From assembly GCA_013399855.1 (NCBI GenBank), contig VXAY01004354.1:612916-676915 (forward strand): a DNA stretch of 64,000 bases, in the 5' to 3' direction. Shown in pieces: positions 1 through 41,007 of the stretch. Position 1 is the first letter of the stretch. Each line of letters begins with the position of its first letter. The translations under genes and the position numbers were made by a program. The stretch is from Oxyruncus cristatus (lineage: Eukaryota > Chordata > Aves > Passeriformes > Cotingidae). A model generated the notes under the pieces. That model did no database searches. It saw nothing but the letters and a program-made list of their open reading frames with translations, and was not told the origin of the DNA.

Positions 1-3000
1 CGCTGGGACACTTCGCTCCGTGCAGTCTCGCCTCTGTTCCAGTCGTGTCTACGTGCCAGGCCCAGCCCGGTACCTGAGGCAGCCCACAGGGAAATGGAGA
101 TTCAAAAAAAGAGAAAGGTGGCTGGCAGGGAAATCCTGCTCTTCAATGGCGTGTACCACAGGAAAGGGAACGATGTCTTGTAAGTCACCAGTCCTTCCCG
201 ATACCTGCAGGACACCATTTACATCTGAGGGCCAAGGGAGAGGAAATATTTCCACTACTTTGTGAGAGAAAACTATCAAGTCCCTTTTGCAGTTTAAGGA
301 GGTTGTATCATCTTTGATTTCTTCTCTGGGCAATGAAAAGGGTTAACTCCTCACAGTGTTGACTTAATCCTTTCCTTTTTCCCAGTGGCTGACTAATAGG
401 TTAGATGTGTTGACTCTGTTTAAAAGGACAAGCTTTGGACATAATATTAATGATACTGTGTGTGGAATAACATTAGAAAACAAACACAGAGGCACCTGGG
501 GAGTCTGAAGGCATCTTCTAGCCTTTCTGGGCTGACAGCACAGAGTGGCCCTCCAACATTTCCACGTGGAAAAACACTGTCTAGCACGAGACAGTTTACT
601 TTGAGTGACCCTCTTGCCTTTCAAACAGGGAGAAGTCAGGACCATTTCACAGCCGAAAACTTGTTTTATAAGAACAGGCCATTGCTCAACCAGCTGAAGA
701 GGGGGAAAAAAATTTAAAGAAAGGGAATCCAGAGAAACAATTGGAAATAAAAACAGGAGATTTGAATGGAATAACGGCTGGTGTCTTTCCTCTGGCATTG
801 ACATCCTAACAAAGGGTGTGAAAGTTTTCTCCCTTATATTTTTGCAAGGCAAAGATGGGAAGAGAGCACTCTTTATTCATTTGTCTTAGAGCCTCACTGG
901 CACAAAGAAGTCACTGCAAATACTTATCCAGGGCTCAGGCTGATCCCACTGGAATGCAAGAGGCTCCCTTGATAGCCTCTGTGGGATCCAGACCAGCATG
1001 CAGAAGTGCTTATTTCCCTCTACTGTCTATTAGGAGGTCTAGGGGAGTGAAGCCCAGTTCCACCTACACCACCATGGTGAAAGCAAGGTGGGCCTGTCTG
1101 GTCACTTGGAGACCCAGCCCAGCACAGACATAGACAAGGCCGTGGTACAAGAAGTGTCACTTCGAAGATTTGTCAGGCTTTGTGCAGGTGTCCCACACAA
1201 AGTGTCACAGTACAGACAAAATAAACTAGATGCCCTGCTGCTGACAAACCATGGAATTTTCCTGGTACAGCTGTGTTTAAATGGAGCTGAATCAAGGCAA
1301 TCTCACCTTGGATTAAGGAGCCATCAGTTCCCAGGAAGAGATCTTCTCCACTGAGTAGAATGTCTGTCAGCACTCTTGAAGAATCTCCTAGATGGTTCCT
1401 TGGAACTCTCTTCTCTGCAGGTTTCATTACCTGCACTTGAGCAGCTGAAGGTGCACTGGAAAGGAGCACCTGAGGTCATCAACTCAGAGGTTCACAGGAG
1501 CCTGGCAGGGATAAAAAGACAGTCACCACTTTAAGCTAAAACCGTTTAGTGACTCACCCACGAGCACACAGATGGTGCTTACACCAAGAATTAGACCCAC
1601 GAAGCCATCCAACACCTCTAGATTATTCACTGAGGATTAGAGTCCATTTAGGAGTCTATTTTAATGTATAAATGTAGGATTTGGAGCTATGATGGAATGG
1701 GAAATGAAATACTGAGAAGTCTGTCACATCTCTGTTCAAAGCAGGCTAACATTTCATGTAAGGAATTACATGCTTCAGACAGTTGCAATCATCTTCTGCA
1801 CAAATAATTGAAGCTTACTTCATCTGTTGTATTCTGATTTAAATTTTTATTGGAAATATAAATACCTATGTCGGTCACCAAACCAAATAAAACAAACATA
1901 TTGAGTAGGGTCTATTATAGACTAATATGGAAACAAATAATCTGCAAGTCTGGTTTTATTTATAAGCTTATTTGAGTTTTTACTCTAGGCTCATATTAAT
2001 CGGGTTTGTGGTTTCCACATCTGTACTGCTGATGCCCAGTGCAGACAGCATGCCAAGTCAGACCTGGGCATCCTCCAAGCTCCAAATGGAAAACATATGC
2101 CTCAGCTGCAGCTACCTCAAGACAAGCAGGGCAAGTAAGCTCCCAAGTAACCACAGCGGGTGCAGCAGGCGAAGCAAAGCTCTGGGGAGCTTTCAGAGGT
2201 GCCTGCTCACGAGTTTCTTGCCTCTGCCTTGCTCCAGGGGCAGCCAGACTGCCGCCTGTGTTACATGTGCTCTCTCTGATGATAAAGAGATACCAGTTCC
2301 CTTCACAGCCTTCCCTCTCCTCTAGCTTTAGCTAGAAATTCCCAGACTGGACCGGTTAGCTCGCACTGTCAGCCAGTAATACATATTCTACAGGAAGATG
2401 GAAGAACTCCTGCAGATGATGGCAGTGCAGGATGAATTCTTTCCATAACCCTTAATTATATTTTTAATATTTATAAAAAGCATTTCAAGTGTTCACAAAA
2501 GCCATAAATATATATGTAAGAAATGCCCATGCCCCTTGTCAAGCCAAAACGGATCCAGCTGTTCTGCGGTGCTGGTCTCTGATTGCGGAGAATCCCTGTA
2601 TTAATGAAAGATGTATAAAGGGAATCCCAAACTAGAAATATGATCTCTGCTAAAGACTGTTCAAATCCACTATTAAAGAATATTTCAGGGAAGTACTTGA
2701 ACAAAAAGCTGATTGTCAATACAGCTGAGATCCAGTCCCGAGAACCCATCTCCACGAGGGCATCTGTACTGCTTGCAGACACTTTTCAGAGCAAGCTGCT
2801 TCCAGACAAACTTTGCTTTGTGCTGGAACATCACCAGAGTTTTGTGCCAGGGTAGCTGCATCACTGCAAACCCATTCACAGAGCCCCACAGAACCTCAGG
2901 GCAGTAGGAGTGCCAGACCTGCTTCTTCCCTGAGCACAGGAGGAGCTGGAGCAAAACCACATATTTGGCAGGGGCAAGAGAAAAGGAAGCAGTATCGCTG

Positions 3001-6000
3001 GTGTAAACACTAGAAATCTAGTGAAGGCATTCAAACTTATTCCCTGTGTACCCTCTGATGGCCATCCAGCAGCCTCTGCCACCTGTAGCAATTATCCCTT
3101 TCCTGACAATTTGGACACAGTGGCGCACAGCAGTGCCATAAAATATGTTTTTTTCAAGTTACTACAGCATCATGTGTGTGTGTTGCTCGTACAGCAACAC
3201 CACGATTAGCTTTAAGAATTCAGAGCAGGGAGAGGGGGATACTGGGGAGGGGATAAAAAATTAACACAACCTCAGTGCCCCATCCATGCCAAAGGGAATC
3301 CCTCTGTCATCCATCATCCACCTCCTGAGAGAGCTGCCTGGCCCAACACGGCTGCTCCACTGGCTCCCAGGCAGGAGCAATTCTTATGAAACTGAGATGG
3401 CAAAAAGGCAGTGTCTGATAACAGAGGGGCAGATCTGTCATCAGCACAGAAGGCAGTCATTCCTTGTGGCAGTGGCTGGAGAAAAGAAGATGCAATTAAC
3501 AATTAGCTTTGGTAAGAGAAGACAAAACCCTTAACACACAGTTTCTACTGCAGCAAATCAAGCCACAGACTTAGGAATTAATGGCTCTAAGTCTTGGTTC
3601 TTGCCTTCCTAGATACACTAGAAGATGAAAGAGAGAGTGAATTTCTCCTGCCACTTCATTCTGGCTTGCTAAGAACTGGGGCTTAGCCATGGAAAAGGGC
3701 CAACTTTGCAACAGTTACAGGAAATGAGAATAGCTTTGCAGCATTTTCAAGCAAATTCAGCACACCTTCATATTTGTATTTTAGGCACAAAACTCAGGCT
3801 TCTCACCCCAGAACACAACACTGAAGCTTTTCAGTGGGCGTTGCACTATCCTCCCTTTTCCCATCCTCCTCGTGCAGCTCCTCGGTTTCTGAAGTTAGAA
3901 CCAAATGCACATAGAGCTCCAGGTGTGTCAAACAGGCTTTGCTTTCATAGCTTTGACCTCTAAGTTGCATCTCCCTTCTCCCAGACTTGGTTAACAGTTC
4001 TGGGAAAACACGGTCCTGCCAGTTACACTGTTTATAAACATAAGCTGCAGGTTCATCTACGTTGCTGCCTTCTAATCCCTTCTCTTGAACCCTGCTGTCA
4101 GTGCAGCCCTGGCAGCAGCTGACCCCAAAAGCTGTGTCCCCAAGCAGTGAGTGTCAGCTATGCTGTAGTAAAAGGCATGGCTCAGAGGACATCATTCCTA
4201 CAGAGGTCACGTGCATATTGTCAAGTGCTGCCTTAGAAGTGTAGACTGGATTTTGAGCTTGGAAATTCTACATATAATTTAGATCTGTTGGACTTCATTT
4301 CCAGCAGAGACTGATTCAGATTATCTGGAGATGTGCAAGGAATATGACCAACTAACATGCACATAAAAGCATTGTTTCTGGTGCAAAGTCAGGTATCTTC
4401 CTCTCCCTAAGACACCTTGCATGTGCATTAATTCAGACTCTCAAATGACATTAAAGAACCTTGTTCTATTATTTCACAGTCCACAGGTTCAAGAGGAAAC
4501 CAAATCCAGCACAGTCTACAGGCCTAGTTCAACGTCCTATACAGCACTGCCCGCCATTCTCTCCTCCCTCCTTCCCGATCACTTTGGTTCCTTGTGCCCT
4601 ACAATAATTTCCTTTTCTAGTCTCTCTTTTTAACTCCGTCCACGGCACAGTACAAATTATTTGTGGTTGCAGTGATTAATTTCACAACTCACACCTAATT
4701 TGACCCTAATAACTTTGCCTGCAAAAGGGACAATTCCTTGTTGATCCAGCCAACTTATCACCCCAGGAACACAATAAAAAGGCGGAGCTGGTTATCAACA
4801 GGGAGATGCCCATTAGTGTTTTTACAGGCACAGTGTCCGAGGTTCCTTATCAAGTGGGGAGAGTTGGAGTACTGCAGGCATGCGGGGGGAGGCAGACTAC
4901 TCTCAGCCTGCAAGGCCACACAACATGGGAAGTGGTGGCTTGAAAGAGGAGTGGAAGAATGACAGATGGTTTGTGCCTGTGCGTTCCTTTAGGGGACCCC
5001 GGGTTCCCGCCATGGGAACGGCGTGGACAGTAAAGGCAGGGCTGCATGTGAAGAGTGACAAAGCAAGTCAGCCACGGATGGCCCGTGGGAGGCCAGAGGA
5101 AATGCACCATTAGTCAAAGTTGGAGGAAAAATAAAATGCGATGACAACTGGGCCATTCATGTGCTTCCCCTTCAAGGACTGACCAGACCCTTCACAACTC
5201 AAAAGACTAAAGTATCAGCTCCTTTTTCTCTTCAGCCAGGCTAATGTGCACCAGCAGAGTCTGAGAAACTCCCTTCTCACCTACATTAATTCTTATCTTG
5301 TTGTTCTTGGCTACACTTCACTGAAGTACAGTGCGGCGAGTGCTTCAACCACTAATGTGGATCCAAGGGAGCACCCCCTGTTCCTCGGGATCAGCTCCAT
5401 AGCATAAAGCAAATGTTCACCCAACTCGGGGACTGGGAAATATTAGGACTTCAGCACTAGAGCATAAGACAATGAGGTGGCCTCACAAGGATGTTAAGCT
5501 CACACATGGACACTTTCATCACTCCAGGGTAGCTTTCGGCACTTTTGAGAGTTTGCTACTCAATACAAAAAATGCAAGAGCTCAGAACTCTCAGTAGGCT
5601 CGGTGAGAGACAAAGGCCTTGCATTTCACAAGCAGACTCCATCAGATGTTCCACTTTACCAGGCTCATGGAAACCCTGAGGCACTGTTGTCACAGCCTGT
5701 GAATGTGACATTTTGTCATTAAGGCAAGATGATGCTCTCCAGAAGGTCCAGTTGTAAACACTCACAAATGCTTGGTCTCTCATTCTTCAGTGGGGACAAT
5801 ACCACAGCTAAGGACAGGGTTTATTTAGAACTGCCTGCTCTAGAGCTGTGGCATTTCCCCATTTGGAACTACACGGGAGTTAAAGGGAGATGCAAGCAGA
5901 AGATCCCAAAATGTTCTCTTACAAATACATTGGACTCTTCCCCCATCAAAAGGGAATTCACTTACTAACACTTGAATAGGGCTAAAAGTAGCTGAGTAAA

Positions 6001-9000
6001 ATAGAATGTGCATCTCTCAAAAAAAGTAGAACAAGAACAATTTGAGGATTACAATGAAAACCCTAATTAAGGAAGAGACCCAAAGTCCTGACCTGAAACT
6101 TAAAGGTATCCTGGATATATGCAGAATGAACGAGGACAGAAATGCAAGCAGTCTGAAGTATCAAGAGAATTCTCCTTGTTTTCCTATGTTTGAAGTAGGT
6201 CTAACAAATAAGCTCAGTGACAAATAAAGAAGTAAAAATTAAAAGCGCTGTCATGATTTAATTAGATCTCAGTCTGATGTAAACTAAATTAATAAAAAAA
6301 ATAAATCCTTTGACAATGTGAGAGCCATTTCTGAAGTCTCCAAAGCAGCCTTGCTGCTCTTGAAATTACTTCCTGTTAGATGGTTAATAATCTCTGCTTT
6401 CTACATTACAAAAATCATTCACCTAAACTGAGCAGTGCTATCAGAGTGTGAACACCCTCCTGCCCAAACTGCTGTGTCTGACAACGTCTTCCCAGTTACT
6501 CACGAGTCTCCTGCCAGCAGAACATTAGCAGACTCCATTTCTCTAAGGAAAATGCCTGGGTTTCCTGATGCTTCCAGCTGTGTTTGTACAACCTGCCTTC
6601 GTGTGAAGTTGGAAATTAATGCACTTCCTCTTGATCCTTTGAAAGAGAGAAAAGAAGGAAGATTATCAAAATTAATAAAAATGCCAAAGCTCAGTCCTTT
6701 GTCCCTGTTGCACAAAGGTTTTTAAATAGAGATTGCTGAGCTCAACCTCCTGCATAAAGCTAAAAGCTGCTATGTAACCTGTTGCTCTGACACAGTGCGA
6801 ACCGAATATTGGTTGGCTGCATTGCAGTTCATTCACACTTGAGTAAGAGATAAAAATAAAACAAGCTTTCAATTTTGACTGTTTTGTTGGGAGTACACCC
6901 TGGAAAAATGTATTTGGGCCTTTTCTCACACGGAGCTGGCAAAGAAGGGAACATTTGTTTATTTTCTTGATTTTTGCTTAAAGCCTAAAGTCTGTCTTTT
7001 TTCACTGTTTTCTTTCCCTTGGTATTTTAATTTAATGGAGTTACATAATATTCTAATAGACAAGGTATCTGTAGTCCTTTTGGGTTAGATTTGTTTGAGA
7101 TATGTTACCACCTAGCTAATGCCAACTCATCACAGAGCCTTGGGAAAAAGAAGTCTCCTTGTCAGAGATTTAAGAAGAAGGATCTTGCTCTTTGTTTTTA
7201 TGCTGAAACAAGGATGAACAAGCCTGATTCCCATGTTGCTTTAATGCAAAGGGAAGAAGGATGGAACAAACCCCAGCTGGTCTTTGTGTGATCTGCAGGA
7301 AAACGGGGGAGGAGGCAAGGGTGAGTATTTTTACAGGTCATCTTTCATGGGGTAGAAAGGCTTTCCTTAAATGAACGTGTTAATATATTGGACATACTCT
7401 AACACAAACTGCTGAGACTTTTACCTGGAAAAACTTCCCCCACCCCCTCCTTGGAGATGCTGGTTCTGACAGGCTGCAACTCCCAATACCTCTACGCAGC
7501 TAACAATGCACAGCACCTTGTTCAAACAAGACTGGTCTCCATTTCACACTATCCCCCAGGGAATATTCACTTTTCTCTTCATACTATATCTTTCTGACTG
7601 ATGCAATCAGATTCTGGAAACCTGCCTTATTAGTTTATATTCCAGCTTCTTAGGGAATGATGTTAATTTTCCATTGTAGGACCAGAAGATTTTAGATGTG
7701 CTAGATCTTGTCTGTAAGAAACAACAAAAAAGTGGCACACGCAGCACCATGCTCAGAAATGGCCTTCAGTGATCAGCACTCCTTGCACAGCAAGTCTAAC
7801 AGTTACAAAAAAGACACTCTCCTAACTCCAACAGTGCTTGAAAAGAGGTCTTTTACAATTACCCAATGAATAAATAAAAGTGCATTTTCTTACTTATCCA
7901 CTGGAGATATTCTGCTTAATTTCTGCACCATCCTAATTGTTTTCTTCCTAGATCTGTGGTTTACTACTAAGTCTTTACACTGTGATGGCTAAAGAGTTCC
8001 TTTATATCTGTTAAAGATTAGCTCATTTTCTTTTGTTTCGCACAGCAAATAGGATCCCATTCATGTCCCAAACAGAATGTCAGTAGTTAGAATGATGTTT
8101 TCTTAAGGTGCACATAAGATTAAAGACTGAAATCAGATGCAGTGTTGCCAAAGCCTTTGTAATATGCATGTTTTTCATGGCAAGATGATTGACAAGAATT
8201 GCAGGAAGGTGCTGAAGGGGATATTTCACCTGGCCCATCAAAACTCAATGTAGAGGATTAGAACTAAGAAGAGCTGACAATATTGACTTTGAGTATCACA
8301 ATGGAAACATAATTAGCTCTTTGACATGTAGTGGACAGAAATATTCCATTTTTAAAAAATCAGTTAGAGTAATTAGAGCATATCTGTTGCATGCTGCCCT
8401 GGGAAAAAAAAAAAAAAAAGAGAAAGAAAAAAGGTTTGCTCTGCTGTTTCCTCTTTTACCAGTAAAATTCAAGTTTGGCACTAGAATAAATGCTTGCAAA
8501 CCCAGCCTTTCTGCTGGAAGAACATCAGGAAAACTTTGTGCATAAAAGTAAAAAACCTCTCTTAAAAGAGAGCACACAGATCTGAAAGAATGAAAAAGTC
8601 AATGAATTTTATACAAGTTTACGTATTGCAAAACAAACTGTCTGCACTATGCTTATTAAAGGCATATTTCATTGCCTGATCATAGATGTCTATTGTACCT
8701 TTTATGTTTTGAATCATAATTGCAGCCTGTTCCCCAACTGTAATAACGAAAGACGTTTTGGCATATGCTTAGATTGATTCCCCTCTAACAAAGCACTTAA
8801 GACACATACTTGCATCCCACTGAAATGAGCAGCCAGCATTAACTGAGTCTCTTGATGTCACTGGGATTTAGACAAATGGCACTTTATATGGGCACAAAAT
8901 TGCCCCCTGTGTTGGACAGACAGGAGCCTCTGAAGAGAAGCCTTCAAGCTCGAGAGCCTGTACAACGTGCAACTGCTTTGGCTGGAGACACACAGCACTG

Positions 9001-12000
9001 GGCAATGGTTCTTAGGCTTTTATCAGAACCACTGCGAGGGAAAAAGGGCATTGCTGTGCTGAAGTAGCTTTTCCAGCTCCTGGTCTGCAATAATGTGAAC
9101 TGCAGAAACAACTTTCAGTAGGTGTGATGACATGTCCCAGAAATGGGAAAAGGCAAAACTTAATTGTACACAATACCTTAGCACTGAGAACACGTTATCA
9201 TTAGGCACAATATAAATACTGCAGTATATTCAGCTCTCAATTTATAAAGATTATTGTCTGTATGCTTGTCTGTAATTCCTTTTGCTTTGGGATTAAGTGG
9301 CATATGAAAATAAGGAACAAAAAAATAATCAAGAATTTTCTTACCTTATTCCCTTTTTTAGCCACTGTTACTAGCTATCCTAATTAGTTAGAACCTGCAA
9401 TGAAATATTACAGGAAATTAAAACAGATTAAAATGCAGAAATCAAAATGCCTTTAAATAAAATAAAGTTAATATTCATTCTCAAATCCAGGGCATATACT
9501 GAGATAATACTAAACCAGCTTGTTTCAGCAGCTCAGCATTACCTGACATAATGGGAACTTCTCATCAAAATCAGTGGATTTAAAGAAAGAAAAGAAAATC
9601 AAGATGAACTGATCAACGTTCTCCCTTTCTTTGCTGACGGAGAAGTTTCTCAGAGTTCTAAATTTTGCTAGTTATTTCTCAGTTAATTTTCCAACATTTT
9701 TATCTAGCAGTACCTATAGCTACTGACTGGCTTTGTTCCTGTGCATTTTTTCCACTTTGTGTTCTAGTTTAAACCCCCAACTAAATAGCTAGTGTAGAAT
9801 AGTTCAGCCCTGTACAATACTCTGTATTTCAAGGGAATACCTCAAGAAGGATGTCAACATGCAGGGACAGTGAAAATACCTGGTAGACTTCATTAGCTGC
9901 AATAAACGGGAAAGTATTTGAAAACATACTTACCAAGTCTACAGGTTCCCTTAAATTTAAAATAAGAGGCCATCCAACCTGGGAAAATCTCCCTGGTTAT
10001 TCAGTTTACACACAGATACAGAGAGGTATCAACATTTCCTTCTTAAAAGTTCTGAGTCTGTCTACTTCTTCATTTCCTTAACACACACTTCAACCAAGAG
10101 AAACAACATCAAGATCAAAAAATAAATCTACTGTAAGCAGAAAGCATATGTACAAAATTAAGCAAATACAATCACACATTTACTAGGAAAAAATATTCTT
10201 TATTCATTAATTAATGCACAACACAATAAATATTGGAATCCTACATATAAGGGACCCAGCAAAGCTCAGACTTGTTTGCACCATGGTGTGGTTTGACAAA
10301 CAAATCCTCATCAGCTGGTGTCCTGTGAAGCCTGACTAAATTTTTCGGTTTTTTATATTTTCACAAGCAATCAGTAATTTGCAGTGTACATCAGGTGTTT
10401 CAATTGACATTAGTCAGGCTTTTAAAACAATTCTTAAGCACCATCCCTGGTGAATCCTTCAGGAAAAAAAGCACACTCACAGCAGGGGTCACGACTGCCT
10501 CGCTGCTGACGCTGACATTACGGTTCTGCAGGTGTCAGTGTATGTTCAGTTTTACTTCAGAGGGGCAACAGCACTTTCCACTAAGTGAGGAACAGCACTG
10601 GGCTGCTACTGCAGGGACAGGAACAATTTCCATCAGCAATTCTAAAACCAAGACAGTTCTGTTACTTCTGAGAAAGATGACATGCCTTAGTTCCACACAC
10701 TGAGGACACATTTCCCTAAGATCTCCTTATTTGCTGTCCCAAATCTTTATTTTCAACTTCATGATGAATGAAATAAACTTATCTTTCCACTGATTTGTCT
10801 GCAGGGACAGACTCCTTCTGCTGGATGCACTGGTAGGGCAGAGAAGAGAAGCTGATTTTACATGGCTGAACACCAGTGCTTTCCCTTACAGGAACAAAAG
10901 GAACTATAACAGGTAATCACTAGAAAAAGAATCTTGCATGCATACACATTACAGTCTAGTCAGAGGTGAGATATTTCCCACAGAAAGATCTCTGTTTCAA
11001 TTGTTAATTGAAATATTAAGTAAAACATTTTAAGAAACCCTAATGTATTATGAACTCTTCTTTTGTGAAATGTAACAGGGGTTTTGGCTGCACCATGCTC
11101 GTAAGACCTTTATTAAAGGAAACAAACTTCTGAAAGTGCAGGTATACACACATTTATATACCAAGTTTTCATCATTTCTTCTGAGGGTAGCTGCAAAATT
11201 CAGGCAGTGTTTCAGCTACACTTCCCTTCAAAGTATTTCTTTTCAACCACAAACTTATGGATGACTTCACAGATGAAAACTGGCATCAGCAGATGTGACA
11301 GGGAATGCCACTTGCAGCCAAACCCTATCAGTCCTTCCTATTTTATGGACCAGAAATATTGACCAAAACTCACGAAATTTTGTAAAGAAAGCATTTGAGA
11401 TTTCTTTTGTTGTTAGAATAAATACTTGAAAATTCAGTATTCTAGTATCAATGGAAGTATGATAAATGCTGTTACATACTATTTTACAAGGAAGTTCTGA
11501 TCCCTTTTTTCTAGTAGTTTCTCTGACAGGTACATTTCTGGTGGTAGAAAAGATTTCATAATAAACCAGCCATTTGTCTGTGTTGCAGCAGTGAAACAGC
11601 AATCAAGTTAAAAATAGCAAAGATACACACGATCATCAGACTATTCTAAACTGTGCAACAAGCTTGGAATGAAAATATCAAATTCCCCCAAGAAAACACT
11701 GATATCAATTAACTGCAGAAAGGATACATTTGGTTTCACCTCAAGCTGATCTCTTCCTATGACCACTATTCTGCTGTAAAGGGAGTGAGAAACTATGTGT
11801 CTATGCATATCAAAATACTACAACTGCAGCTGCGATTGAAATTCGGTGCAGTTTTTGTGCTTGCCTTTGCCGGGCCACCTCCTCAACAGGGTTCTGCAGA
11901 AGCAGCTTCACTATCAGATGTTTCTTTGCTGCCACAGATTAGCCAGCACCTCCCCCTTCTGGAGAGCCCGAAAGCAGCAGGAACCCGCGGCAGGGCAAGG

Positions 12001-12640
12001 CTTTCTTAGACGGGCCAGTACGCCAAAAAAAAAAAGAAGACTTTGCAGATAATTATTTTAGATCCTTGTTCTGAGCACGACTGTCTCTTTTCTAGATGGC
12101 TGGTTAATGCAGTTCCCTTCAGTAACGTGTTTTAGTCAGTTCAGATGTAGTACCCAGCTCATCAGTGAGAACATCTTAGGAACAAACCAAGAAAATATAT
12201 ATCAGTGTCAGCCAGATTTCTGCATTCTGTAAAACAGAAAATGCTATATAAGATGGATTATTAGTGGTTTTGATTCTACTTGCCAGCATTGCTTAATATA
12301 CACTGTTCAAGCAGTAATTTGTGAGATGTGTCAATTTAATTTGAACTGAACTAAAAATTTCAGGAGTAGGCAGAGAAATCACTATAAAATTCAACTCTTC
12401 CTTTAGCACCTCTGAGCTCATTCATTCTCAGCCATCATAATGTTGTGCCCAGGATGCTACTGATTAATCCCCTGGGATTCTTCCAGCAGCAGCACAGCCT
12501 CAGTGACAGCTGATTTTCTATTAAATTCCTGCATGTATTACATTTAGAAGAAAAATTCCGAAGATGACTGCTTACCTATCGTTACACACTCTGGGAACTT
12601 GCTTCTGCTCGAGAGTGCAGAGTCTCAGCAGTCACTGTTA
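1..12640. other. Intergenic or unassigned region left of TXNRD2
   Basis: AT-rich DNA with many stop codons in all frames and no protein family I recognise. In human the neighbour on the 3' side of TXNRD2 is GNB1L (with the mammal-specific RTL10 between), so I looked for WD40-type exons and found none. Two exon-like stretches, 43-183 (+) and 1307-1430 (-), have splice-like borders but no recognisable product and are reported separately. The longest open frame (364-852, minus, 162 codons) is compositionally unremarkable and I treat it as chance. An A16 run lies at 8404-8419. Confidence 0.6.
1307..1430 (-). other. Exon-like open segment, unrecognised
   Basis: On the minus strand a 124-base stretch open in one frame is bordered by an AG acceptor (TGCAG just above 1430) and a good GTGAGA donor (1306 down to 1301, after CCAAG). 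It would encode about 41 residues containing the run GEDLFLGTDGSLIQ. I cannot assign it to a family and no partner exon was found nearby, so it may be a chance or decayed exon. The border match is seen; the coding role is only a possibility. Confidence 0.15.
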
Positions 12641-12676
12641 GCATCAGTAATGAGCTGTGCAAGCTCAGGACAAAGC

Positions 12677-12729
12677 ATCACACCGAACTTCCAGGGGGGC
12701 CCTGTCCGATTCCCAGCATCTGTGTCACC
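12677..12729 (-). promoter_or_regulatory. TXNRD2: Candidate SECIS element of TXNRD2
   Basis: Reading the minus strand in the 3' UTR, a GTGA (12728-12725) is followed 13 bases later by AA (12711-12710 region), then a short CAGG/CCTG hairpin, and closes with TGATG (12682-12677 region). This is the order of a form-2 SECIS: RTGA quartet, helix, unpaired AA, apical mini-helix, and GA on the 3' side. Pairing of the main helix is only moderate (CAC/GTG and GA/TC plus mismatches). It starts about 376 bases beyond the UGA. A SECIS is required for Sec insertion, so one must exist in this 3' UTR; this is the best candidate I found by eye. Confidence 0.4.
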
Positions 12730-13097
12730 ACCACGTGAGGCTCCTCTGCCAGTCGTGCCAGCAGAGAAACCCAGTGAAAACTGCTTCACTTGTAGATGGC
12801 CTCAGTGTCACTGCCTTCAGTTGTACTTGCACATAAAATACTGTGATTGTTTCCTAGCCCCCAGCAAGAGGAGAGTTTTAGGCACTTTGAAAGAGAGAGA
12901 TTTGTCACAGCAGGACTGCATTGGTTTTAGAACTGAGATGGTGTGAGGACAATTCTTTTGGCTGTGAGAAAGAGCTGCCTACAGGGAGAATGAGGAAGAC
13001 TCCTGGAACTCAACCCATTAGTGCTGTTTCAACTCTAAGTGCCCCTTTTCTTCACAAACGTGTTTTGTGCTTTTTTCCTTCTCTCCAGGGATGGTAT

Positions 13098-40646
<27,549 letters not shown>

Positions 40647-41007
40647 NNNNNNNNNNNNNNNNNNNNNNNNNNNNNNNNNNNNNNNNNNNNNNNNNNNNNN
40701 NNNNNNNNNNNNNNNNNNNNNNNNNNNNNNNNNNNNNNNNNNNNNNNNNNNNNNNNNNNNNNNNNNNNNNNNNNNNNNNNNNNNNNNNNNNNNNNNNNNN
40801 NNNNNNNNNNNNNNNNNNNNNNNNNNNNNNNNNNNNNNNNNNNNNNNNNNNNNNNNNNNNNNNNNNNNNNNNNNNNNNNNNNNNNNNNNNNNNNNNNNNN
40901 NNNNNNNNNNNNNNNNNNNNNNNNNNNNNNNNNNNNNNNNNNNNNNNNNNNNNNNNNNNNNNNNNNNNNNNNNNNNNNNNNNNNNNNNNNNNNNNNNNNN
41001 NNNNNNN
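40647..41007. other. Assembly gap (361 Ns)
   Basis: Run of N within the CpG island. It hides the TXNRD2 start codon and probably the transcription start sites of both genes. Open frames drawn through it are artefacts. Confidence 1.

Noticed and set aside
364..852. 162-codon minus-strand frame
   Set aside because: No start context, domain or homology recognised; composition looks like translated non-coding DNA.
1..12640. GNB1L exons expected from human gene order
   Set aside because: No WD-repeat coding segment could be recognised on either strand; the gene is probably outside the window.
12599..12946. 115-codon plus-strand frame
   Set aside because: Runs antisense to the TXNRD2 3' UTR and candidate SECIS; no recognisable domain.
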